NCBI GenBank assembly: GCA_964439135.1
Contig: CAYTNN010000014.1
Coordinates: 1 to 37,556, forward strand
Direction of reading: 5' to 3'
Length of the DNA: 37,556 bases
Source: JAFGPJ01 sp964439135
GTDB lineage: Bacteria > Planctomycetota > Phycisphaerae > Sedimentisphaerales > Anaerobacaceae
This document shows, one piece after another, positions 25,528 to 31,914 of this stretch (position 1 is its first letter; every line of letters starts with the position of its first letter). Under the pieces are notes generated by a model, which made no database searches, was not told the origin of the DNA, and was given only the letters and a program-made list of their open reading frames with translations. Both the position numbers and the translations under genes were made by a program.

Positions 25528-26700
25528 TCAATATTCGCCGTATCGGTTTTCGTGCTGGTCCGGCTCCTGGTTCGACGGCGTAAATTCCGTTGGTGTATGA
25601 GGTTCGGATTGCGGGATCGATCTGATTTGGAATGGAGGCCTGCTTTGGCCCTGGTCATCACCGGCGGGCTCTGCAGGAGGCAGTGGCGGCTCCTGCGAGT
25701 CGGGCTGTGATACCGGCTCGGGGGCCGTTAAGGGCTCACCCGCATTTTCGTCGAATTCCTGCGGTTGTATTTCGGCCGCCGGAGGTTCCGGAAAATCGGG
25801 CTCATCCTGAATCTCAACGGCGGTAACGGGCTGCGGCAGCTCGGTCTGTGCCGGCGGTTGGAATTGCGCGTGTATGAATTCCGCTACTTTTTTATAGTCT
25901 TCGGCACCGTGACAATTTTGTTCGTATTCGAAAATTGTCTGGCCGTAGCTGGGCGCCTCGGCGAGCTTGATATTTCTCCGGATAAACGTGGGCAGAATCT
26001 GCGCCTGCGCCCATGCGCTGTTGGTACCGCGTGCGTTGTTGAGGAATTGTTCGATATCGGCCTTGACCTCGTTGGGCAGTGACGCTCTGCTGTCGAACAT
26101 GCAAAGCAAAACCCCTTTGACCGTCAGGTTAGGATTGATTCTTTTGTTGACAAGCTCGATTGTCTGGAGCAGTTGCCCGAATCCCTGCAGGGCGAGGAAA
26201 TGCGGCTGCAGCGGAATTAAAACCTCATCGGCGGCAGCCAGGGCGTTGAGTGTCAGCAGCCCCAGAGAAGGGGCGCAGTCGATGATACAATAATCGAACT
26301 TATCTTTGCTTGAATCAATTGCCTCTCGCAGAATAGTTTCCCTGCCGACGACACTTACCAGCTCGCTTTCGGCGCCGACCAGATTGATGTTCGCCGGCAG
26401 CAGCCATAGATTGGGACGTACGAGCATAATTTGCTCTTCGAATTTGGCTGACTGGGTCAGGACTTTGTACGAGCCGGCCTCGATGATTTGCGGCTCCAGA
26501 CCGAGGTGTATTGTCAGGTGGGCCTGCGGGTCGAGATCGATCGCGACGACCCGTGAGCCGGCCGTGGCAAGGGCTGCTGACAGGTTGGCTACGGTCGTGG
26601 TCTTACCCACTCCTCCTTTTTGGTTTAGTACTGCGATCGTTCTCATAATATTTTTCTTGCCGCCCACGGCTCGCTGCAAATCATTCGAGCCGTCAGTCAT
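25528..26700 (-). CDS. ParA/Soj-family ATPase with long proline-rich C-terminal tail
   Basis: 390 residues. The deviant Walker A 'NQKGGVGKTTT' lies near residue 27, with 'VVAIDLDPQAHLT' (A'-type region) and 'YCIIDCAPSLG' (Walker B) after it. ParA proteins partition chromosomes, plasmids or protein complexes by ATP-dependent binding to nucleoid DNA. The ATPase core ends near residue 275 ('AEDYKKVAEFIHAQFQ'). About 110 residues rich in Pro, Glu and Gln follow, likely disordered; most family members lack this tail. No parB gene is adjacent. The first ATG overlaps the nusB stop by eight bases (ATGACTGA), implying translational coupling. An internal ATG at 26646 (MRTIAVLNQKGG) matches the usual family N-terminus and could be the true start, although its ribosome-binding site is weak. 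Confidence 0.9.
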   Translation of the reverse strand: MTDGSNDLQRAVGGKKNIMRTIAVLNQKGGVGKTTTVANLSAALATAGSRVVAIDLDPQAHLTIHLGLEPQIIEAGSYKVLTQSAKFEEQIMLVRPNLWLLPANINLVGAESELVSVVGRETILREAIDSSKDKFDYCIIDCAPSLGLLTLNALAAADEVLIPLQPHFLALQGFGQLLQTIELVNKRINPNLTVKGVLLCMFDSRASLPNEVKADIEQFLNNARGTNSAWAQAQILPTFIRRNIKLAEAPSYGQTIFEYEQNCHGAEDYKKVAEFIHAQFQPPAQTELPQPVTAVEIQDEPDFPEPPAAEIQPQEFDENAGEPLTAPEPVSQPDSQEPPLPPAEPAGDDQGQSRPPFQIRSIPQSEPHTPTEFTPSNQEPDQHENRYGEY

Positions 26701-27112
26701 GGTGCTCGATTTTTTTCAGCACGGCATCGAGCACACCATTAACAAACCCCGGTGACTTATCGGTGCTGTACTTCTTGGCAAGCTCGATAGCCTCGTTTAT
26801 AACAACTTTGGGCGGGATGTCAGTGCAGAATTTCAACTGATAGACCGACAGTCTCAGAATGCTTTTATCGACGGGTGAGAGTCTTGTGAATTGCCACTTT
26901 ATTGTCGAGCTGGTTATCAATTTGTCACACTGCTGAAGATTTTCCCAGGTCCCTTTTGACCAGTCCGAGGCGAGATTTCGGACGAAATCATCCGGATCTG
27001 CTTCTCGAAAGAACGGCCCTAAATGCTCGAACACAACCGGGCCCTGCACATCGAGTTGGTATAATGCCTGCATTGTCAGCTCTCTGGCCCTTGTTCTTTT
27101 ATCCATGTGCAT
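26693..27112 (-). CDS. nusB: transcription antitermination factor NusB
   Basis: 139 residues, normal length for NusB. Seen: 'RTRARELTMQALYQLDVQGP' at the N-terminus (RNA-binding Arg-rich helix), 'LSPVDKSILRLSVYQLKF', 'PPKVVINEAIELAKKYSTDKSPGFVNGVLDAV', all diagnostic. NusB with NusE/S10 binds boxA RNA and supports antitermination of rRNA operons. It lies 31 bases after ribH on the same strand, the common ribH-nusB order in bacteria, and overlaps the ParA-like gene by eight bases. The second Met (codon 3) may be the true start. Confidence 0.95.
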   Translation of the reverse strand: MHMDKRTRARELTMQALYQLDVQGPVVFEHLGPFFREADPDDFVRNLASDWSKGTWENLQQCDKLITSSTIKWQFTRLSPVDKSILRLSVYQLKFCTDIPPKVVINEAIELAKKYSTDKSPGFVNGVLDAVLKKIEHHD

Positions 27113-27143
27113 AGTTCGTAGTCAACGTGCTACGATCCAGTAA

Positions 27144-27617
27144 CTACAAACTGCTAATCTGTTGTATAACGTTGGCCATTTCCATAGCTGTCAAAGCAGC
27201 GTCGGCGCCGGCGTTGCCCATTTTCGTGCCGGCCCTTTCTACGGCCTGTTCGATCGTCTCGCAGGTCAGCACGCCGAATACCGCCGGGGTCGATGAATCA
27301 TAATTGATTTGCCCGATACCACGGACTACCTGCTGACAGACATAATCATAATGGGCGGTTTGGCCTCGTATTACAGCACCGAGGCAGAGTACTGCGACAT
27401 ATTTGCCGCTGCCGGTGAGTGTCTTGCAGGCCTGCGTAATTTCACAGGCGCCCGGCACCCATACCACGGATATTTGCTCGTCAGCGGCACCATGACGCTG
27501 GAGACAATCTATCGCACCGCCCAGCAGCTTTGATGTTATGAATTCGTTAAATCTGCTCACGACAATAGCGTAACTGCCTTTGCCGGCTGTTATCTGGCCT
27601 TTTATCTCTTTAACCAT
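27144..27617 (-). CDS. ribH: 6,7-dimethyl-8-ribityllumazine synthase
   Basis: 157 residues, typical length. It forms lumazine from the ribityl-diaminouracil and dihydroxybutanone phosphate in riboflavin synthesis. Diagnostic segments: 'AIVVSRFNEFITSKLLGGAID' at the N-terminus, 'VWVPGACEI', 'AVLCLGAVIRGQTAHYDYVC' (with the catalytic His in the 'HYDYV' stretch), 'PAVFGVLTCETIEQAVERAG' and 'GNAGADAALTAMEMANVI'. TTGGAGAA sits about ten bases before the ATG. First gene of ribH-nusB-parA-like; the other riboflavin genes are not in the window. Confidence 0.96.
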   Translation of the reverse strand: MVKEIKGQITAGKGSYAIVVSRFNEFITSKLLGGAIDCLQRHGAADEQISVVWVPGACEITQACKTLTGSGKYVAVLCLGAVIRGQTAHYDYVCQQVVRGIGQINYDSSTPAVFGVLTCETIEQAVERAGTKMGNAGADAALTAMEMANVIQQISSL

Positions 27618-27760
27618 AGCTTCGATTCTCCAAGTAACTTCTGCTTATAGCGTTCATTTTTTGCTCGTTATCCGCTATTTTCAGCTCACACATTATAAGA
27701 CTATCAGCGGCAACTTTCCAGAAAATACAGATCAGCACCGAATTAACTCCGGCACGTAAT

Positions 27761-27776
27761 CTTTTAGCACTAAAAG
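27761..27776. promoter_or_regulatory. palindromic operator-like site
   Basis: CTTTTAG-CA-CTAAAAG is a perfect inverted repeat with seven-base arms and a two-base spacer. It has no following T run, so it is not a terminator. Its position between divergent genes suits a repressor or activator site. The binding protein is unknown. Confidence 0.4.
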
Positions 27777-27880
27777 CTAACTTTTGCAATTATAAGAGTT
27801 TATAAGCCAATGTTGCAACAAAATTTTACTTTGAACAAAAAGCTTTCGAATTGCCGGGAAACTACTAAGGCGGCGGTGTT

Positions 27881-27908
27881 TTGTTGGCGATAAGTGCGTT
27901 GGTAATAT
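27881..27908 (+). promoter_or_regulatory. possible promoter for the TPR gene
   Basis: TTGTTG and TAATAT are separated by 16 bases, about 40 bases before ATG 27947, which has AAGGA at suitable spacing. Motifs are imperfect, so this is tentative. Confidence 0.3.
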
Positions 27909-27946
27909 TTTACTTATTGGGCTAAAAACAAAGTAAAGGATTATTT

Positions 27947-29323
27947 ATGATTTTCGATGATATGGAATTCGGCTCTTATGACAAAGCTGAGCAGAAAGCT
28001 CACAAGGCTTTTGAACTTTACGAAGACGGAAATATGACTCAGGCTCTCGACGAGCTGGAGACTGCTATCGAGATAAATCCCGCCAATAGTTCGTGGCATT
28101 TCAACAAGGCGCTTACTCTGGATTCGATAAGCCGGTTTGACGATGCGATTACCGAATACGAAACCGCCCTGGAGTTGAATCCCGATGACCTGGAGATATT
28201 AAACTCGCTGGCGGTCGATTATACCCGAACCGGCCAATACGATTTGGCCATCGATACTTTCGAGCGTATTCAGGATCTGGATTCGGAGTTCGAGCCAAGC
28301 TACTGTAACCGGATTATTACCTATACCGAGATGGGCCTGCACGATCTGGCCGAGCAGATGTTCTATCTTGCCCAGCAGATAAAACCGGATTGTGCTTTGT
28401 GCTATTATAATATCGGCAACAGTCTTTTCGCTCGTGGCGAGTATAAACGGGCGATTCGCTGCTGGCTGCGTACGGCCGAGCTTGAGCCGACTCACCCGCA
28501 GATCAATTACCGGATTGCTCAGGCTTACTGGTCGGATGGCAAAACCGAACAAAGCCGGGAGTATTTCCTGGCCGAGCTTCGTATCAATCCCGGCGATATC
28601 GACGTTATTTTCGATTTTGGCATGTTTCTGCTTGAGGCCGGCGATATAGAATCGGCAAAGGAGAAGTTTAACAGGATTCTCGAGCTGGACCCGGATTTTG
28701 CCGCCGCCTTTTTTTATCTCGGGGAAATTGCCTTTAACAGCAACGATTGCGAGCGATCGCTGGAACTGTACAATCGGGCGCTTCAGAAAGACAGTGCACT
28801 TCAGGGGCCGTGCTACAGGCTGGCCCAGCAGGCGTTGATGAAAGACCATAAGACGGAGGCCAGAGCTTATCTGGTTTCCGAGCTAAAGCTGGCTTTGGAG
28901 GACGTGGATACATTGGTCTCTATGGGATCGATGTTTTTGGCAATCGATGATCTCGGCAGTGCGACGCATTGCCTGCTGCGAGCCGTTGATATAGATTGTG
29001 CCAATGCGGAAGCTTATTATTATCTTGGAGTTGTCAGTGCTATAAAGGGCGAGTTCGAGGATGCGGCGGAGCTTTTCGCCCATACGCTCGATATCAAAAG
29101 CGAGCACATTCCGGCTTTGCGCGATTCGGCTTCTCTTTACCTGGAAATGGGTAAATTGACCGACGCCGCGGATAGAATCAGCAAAGCAAGGGCCCTGGAC
29201 GGCAGCGATGCGCAGTTGAAAACGCTTGAAAAGACCATTATTCTGGCCCGTATAAAACGGCGAATAATGGATTTTATCCACCGATTCAGGTCCGGATTTA
29301 CATCCCAGAATTCAATTCTCTAA
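27947..29323 (+). CDS. cytoplasmic TPR-repeat protein
   Basis: 458 residues made almost wholly of about twelve tetratricopeptide repeats, for example 'MTQALDELETAIEINPANSSWHFNKA', 'FDDAITEYETALELNPDDLEILNSLA' and 'CERSLELYNRALQKDSALQG'. No signal peptide or membrane segment is present, unlike the two TPR proteins of the minus-strand cluster. It begins with an acidic leader (IFDDMEFGSYDKAEQKA). The C-terminus is basic (ARIKRRIMDFIHRFRSG). TPR arrays bind other proteins; no partner can be named. It stands alone between ribH and tRNA-Leu. Confidence 0.88.
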   Translation: MIFDDMEFGSYDKAEQKAHKAFELYEDGNMTQALDELETAIEINPANSSWHFNKALTLDSISRFDDAITEYETALELNPDDLEILNSLAVDYTRTGQYDLAIDTFERIQDLDSEFEPSYCNRIITYTEMGLHDLAEQMFYLAQQIKPDCALCYYNIGNSLFARGEYKRAIRCWLRTAELEPTHPQINYRIAQAYWSDGKTEQSREYFLAELRINPGDIDVIFDFGMFLLEAGDIESAKEKFNRILELDPDFAAAFFYLGEIAFNSNDCERSLELYNRALQKDSALQGPCYRLAQQALMKDHKTEARAYLVSELKLALEDVDTLVSMGSMFLAIDDLGSATHCLLRAVDIDCANAEAYYYLGVVSAIKGEFEDAAELFAHTLDIKSEHIPALRDSASLYLEMGKLTDAADRISKARALDGSDAQLKTLEKTIILARIKRRIMDFIHRFRSGFTSQNSIL

Positions 29324-29343
29324 TTTTTCACACTTATCTTTAT

Positions 29344-29372
29344 TTGCAAATTAGCGCCAAATACGTTATTCT
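29344..29372 (+). promoter_or_regulatory. promoter for tRNA-Leu
   Basis: TTGCAA and TATTCT are 17 bases apart and end 17 bases before the mature tRNA 5' end, the expected geometry for a tRNA promoter. It may also drive the downstream synthase gene, since no terminator is seen between them. Confidence 0.5.
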
Positions 29373-29389
29373 ATTGCGCCTGGCCGAGT

Positions 29390-29473
29390 GGCCGAGTGGC
29401 GGAACGGCAGACGCTGGGGACTTAAAATCCCCTGCCCGTAATGGGCGTGTGGGTTCGACTCCCACCTCGGCTA
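29390..29473 (+). tRNA. tRNA-Leu (anticodon UAA)
   Basis: An 84-nucleotide class II tRNA. Acceptor GGCCGAG pairs with CTCGGCT (G-U at the first pair), with discriminator A73 as in bacterial tRNA-Leu. The anticodon stem GGGGA/TCCCC encloses CTTAAAA, giving anticodon TAA (reads UUA). A long variable arm TGCCCGTAATGGGCGT forms its own hairpin, and the T arm is GTGGG-TTCGACT-CCCAC. No CCA is encoded. The 5' acceptor strand is preceded by a tandem copy of itself (TGGCCGAG twice, 29381-29396). Confidence 0.95.
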
Positions 29474-29532
29474 TTGTTCGTGTGAAGAAAGGACGCGGAC
29501 GACGGAAGACAGAAAATTGAAAACAAAAACAT

Positions 29533-29581
29533 TGCCCCAGCGTAAGTTAGGGGCAGATGAGCCGGGCTTTGTCAGCCGGCT
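29533..29581 (+). promoter_or_regulatory. two-hairpin leader upstream of the citrate/homocitrate-synthase-like gene
   Basis: TGCCCC...GGGGCA (29533-29555, six-base stem) is followed closely by AGCCGG...CCGGCT (29560-29581, six-base stem). The second ends eight bases before the GGAG ribosome-binding site at 29589-29592. Neither is followed by a T run. They could be a regulatory leader or spacer stems in a tRNA-mRNA transcript; I recognise no known riboswitch. Confidence 0.35.
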
Positions 29582-29598
29582 ATATTTTGGAGAAAATG

Positions 29599-30942
29599 AT
29601 GGCTAATAAGAACCCTAAGCTTGTAGATGTAGGAAAACCTAACCTATATCGTGAAACGTTTCCATATTCCGAATTTCCTGCAGTAGTATTCGATAACGAA
29701 CGAGTCGAGTATGATATCCCGGAACAAATCTGGATTACCGATACCACTTTCCGCGATGGCCAGCAGGCCAGGCCGCCTTATAAACCCGAGCAAATCCTAA
29801 GGATTTACGATTTATTGCACGAGATCGACGGCGGGACCGGCCTGATTCGCCAATGCGAGTTCTTTTTGTATTCGGATCGCGACAGAGAAGCGGTCGAGTT
29901 GTGCAAAGGGCGAGATTACAAATATCCCGAGGTTACCGGCTGGATCAGGGCCGTAGCGGCCGATTTTAAGCTCGTCTCACAGATGGGGCTGACCGAAACC
30001 GGCATCCTGACCTCGGCGAGCGATTATCATATATTCCTGAAACTGCGGAAGACGCGGGCCCAGGCGTTGAATGGATATCTCGATATTGCCAGGGCGGCTT
30101 TGGAAAGCGGGGTGATTCCACGCTGCCACTTCGAGGATATTACGCGGGCCGATTACGATGGTTTCGTGCTGCCTTTTGCCGTTGCGTTGATGAAACTCGC
30201 CGAAGAGTACGACAAGCCGGTTAAGATTCGCCTTTGCGATACGCTGGGATTCGGCCTTCCGTGGTCGGGAGTTGCCCTGCCGCGGAGCGTTCCGAAACTC
30301 ATCCACGGGCTTCGAGAGATCGGGGTCCCCTCCGAGTGGCTCGAATGGCACGGGCATAACGATTTTCATAAGGTTCAGGTGAACGCCGCCACGGCGTGGC
30401 TGTATGGTTGTTGCGCCGCCAATGCCGCGATATTCGGCAACGGCGAGCGGACCGGCAATCCGCCGCTCGAAGCGCTGGTTGTCGAACACGCTCAACTCAA
30501 AGGAATGACAAAAGGTGTTAACTACGGAGCGATCACGGAACTGGCGGATTACGCGGAAAAAGAGCTGGATGTCGAGATTCCGGGGAACTATCCGCTGGTT
30601 GGAAAGGATTTCAACGTGACGCGGGCCGGCATTCACGCCGACGGCCTGTTGAAAAACGAGGAAATATATAACTGCTTCGACACGCTCAAGCTGCTCGATC
30701 GTCCGATCGGTGTGGCGATCACAGACAAGACCGGGGCGGCGGGAATCAAGCACTGGATCGAGGCCAGGTTCGAGATTCAAATCCCAAAGCACGACCCGAA
30801 AATCACCTGGATCAAAGATCAAATCGACGCCGAGTACGCGGTGGACAGAGTATCGAGTATATCGGACAAAGAAATGTTCCAATGGGTGCGGGAAGCCTTC
30901 GGCGACGATGTGCCGAAAGAAAAATCGAATATTAAAAATTAA
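29599..30942 (+). CDS. DRE-TIM metallolyase: homocitrate/isopropylmalate-synthase family, candidate Re-citrate synthase
   Basis: Start at ATG 29599 (ATG 29596 adjoins it) because GGAG lies six bases upstream; the frame also opens at 29557, but that would translate through the second leader hairpin. About 447 residues. The enzyme condenses acetyl-CoA with a 2-oxoacid. Signatures: 'WITDTTFRDGQQARPPY' (catalytic Arg-Asp pair), 'LEWHGHNDFHK' (metal-binding HxH) and 'IFGNGERTGNPPLEALV'. Segments such as 'LIRQCEFFLYSDRDREAVELC', 'RCHFEDITRADYDGFVLPF' and 'DFNVTRAGIHADGLLKNEEIYNCFDT' resemble the anaerobe subgroup that includes the (Re)-citrate synthase of Clostridium kluyveri and Syntrophus. Without the C-terminal LeuA regulatory domain it is unlikely to be feedback-regulated LeuA. 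Exact substrate (oxaloacetate or 2-oxoglutarate) is inferred from resemblance, not proven. Confidence 0.82.
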   Translation: MANKNPKLVDVGKPNLYRETFPYSEFPAVVFDNERVEYDIPEQIWITDTTFRDGQQARPPYKPEQILRIYDLLHEIDGGTGLIRQCEFFLYSDRDREAVELCKGRDYKYPEVTGWIRAVAADFKLVSQMGLTETGILTSASDYHIFLKLRKTRAQALNGYLDIARAALESGVIPRCHFEDITRADYDGFVLPFAVALMKLAEEYDKPVKIRLCDTLGFGLPWSGVALPRSVPKLIHGLREIGVPSEWLEWHGHNDFHKVQVNAATAWLYGCCAANAAIFGNGERTGNPPLEALVVEHAQLKGMTKGVNYGAITELADYAEKELDVEIPGNYPLVGKDFNVTRAGIHADGLLKNEEIYNCFDTLKLLDRPIGVAITDKTGAAGIKHWIEARFEIQIPKHDPKITWIKDQIDAEYAVDRVSSISDKEMFQWVREAFGDDVPKEKSNIKN

Positions 30943-31024
30943 ATGTCAAAAAGCCATTCTTTCAGGCGTTCTGATTTGTAATTTTGCACTTTGATTTTTG
31001 CATTTTAATCTTATATGAGATCGG

Positions 31025-31801
31025 ATGCGCGATAAGGGACACCAAATCAAAGCGGTATTGTTCGACCTTGGCGAAACTTTGCTGGACTTCGGTAAAGTAA
31101 AGACAACTCGCCTGTTTCGCCACGGTGCGAGATTATCGTACGATTTTCTCAAAAGCTCCGGCCAGCCGGTCGGCAACTTCGAATATTACTGCTGGAGAAA
31201 TCTGATCGCGCTTCGCTTTCGGCACTTAATATCCAATATCACGAAAAACGATATCAATTCATCGGCGCTGTTACGAAGGATCGGCATAAATAAAGGCATA
31301 AAATTCGATACGCAGCAGTGGCGGGATTTTGCGTGGCTCTGGTACGAGCCCCTGAGCAAAATAGCTACGACCGAACCGAAAATAAAAGAGACTTTAATCG
31401 CGCTTAAAAAAATGGGCCTCAAGCTCGGCATTCTCTCCAATACCTTTGTCAACAGGCATTCCCTGGAGAAGCATCTCGAACAAGTAGGCATACTGGATTT
31501 CTTTACGGTTAGAATGTATTCGTACGAATTTAATTTTCGCAAGCCCGATGCCCGGATCTTCAAAATCGCCGCCGAGCGAATAGGCGAGGCGGTGGAAAAT
31601 ATAATGTACGTCGGAGACCGCATCGATAAGGACATTAAACCCGCGCTAAAAATCGGCATGCACGTCGTCTTGAAAGCCGCTTACACCAACGTCGGAAAAA
31701 CACCGCCCGACGGGGCCTGGAAAATAACCCACATCTCCGAGTTGCCGGCCCTGATAAAAAAAATCAACGGTAAAAACATCGCCATAGCCGACACGGCTTA
31801 G
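31025..31801 (+). CDS. HAD-superfamily hydrolase
   Basis: 258 residues. Motif I is 'VLFDLGETLLDFG' near residue 13: the nucleophile Asp is present, but the second Asp of the usual DxD is Gly, as in the 'FDLGG/FDLGN' subgroup. Motif II Ser/Thr lies in 'LGILSNTFV', motif III Lys in 'FNFRKPDARIF' and motif IV Asp residues in 'IMYVGDRIDKDI'. The cap region between motifs I and II is helical. A phosphatase or dehalogenase-like reaction on a small molecule is likely; the substrate is unknown. It follows the synthase gene by 82 bases of low-complexity AT-rich DNA and ends directly before a hairpin. Confidence 0.87.
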   Translation: MRDKGHQIKAVLFDLGETLLDFGKVKTTRLFRHGARLSYDFLKSSGQPVGNFEYYCWRNLIALRFRHLISNITKNDINSSALLRRIGINKGIKFDTQQWRDFAWLWYEPLSKIATTEPKIKETLIALKKMGLKLGILSNTFVNRHSLEKHLEQVGILDFFTVRMYSYEFNFRKPDARIFKIAAERIGEAVENIMYVGDRIDKDIKPALKIGMHVVLKAAYTNVGKTPPDGAWKITHISELPALIKKINGKNIAIADTA

Positions 31802-31822
31802 CCTCTAGGCTTGTCCTAGGGG
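31802..31822 (+). terminator. hairpin between convergent genes, terminator-like
   Basis: CCTCTAGG and CCTAGGGG pair over eight positions (one T-G wobble) around a five-base loop, starting at the base after the HAD stop codon. No T run follows, so it may be a weak terminator or a 3'-end stabilising hairpin. The remaining 90 bases to the convergent gene hold nothing else recognisable. Confidence 0.4.
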
Positions 31823-31914
31823 TAATTCGACCGTGAGTTTCACCCTGGATTTTGACTTGAGTCACGCAGCTTTCCGCTTCCGGCTTATACAGCAGTTGCG
31901 GTCACTTAACTGCC

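Larger units (their letters stand above)
27618..27946. other. divergent intergenic region between ribH and the TPR gene
   Basis: This 329-base AT-rich gap separates two divergent genes and therefore should hold promoters for both. It contains a perfect 7+7 inverted repeat (27761-27776) and a possible promoter for the TPR gene (27881-27908). No open reading frame or RNA gene is recognisable. Confidence 0.6.

Noticed and set aside
29977..30882. 301-residue minus-strand frame opposite the synthase
   Set aside because: Antisense shadow of a strongly conserved enzyme; Arg/Pro-rich translation without domain features.
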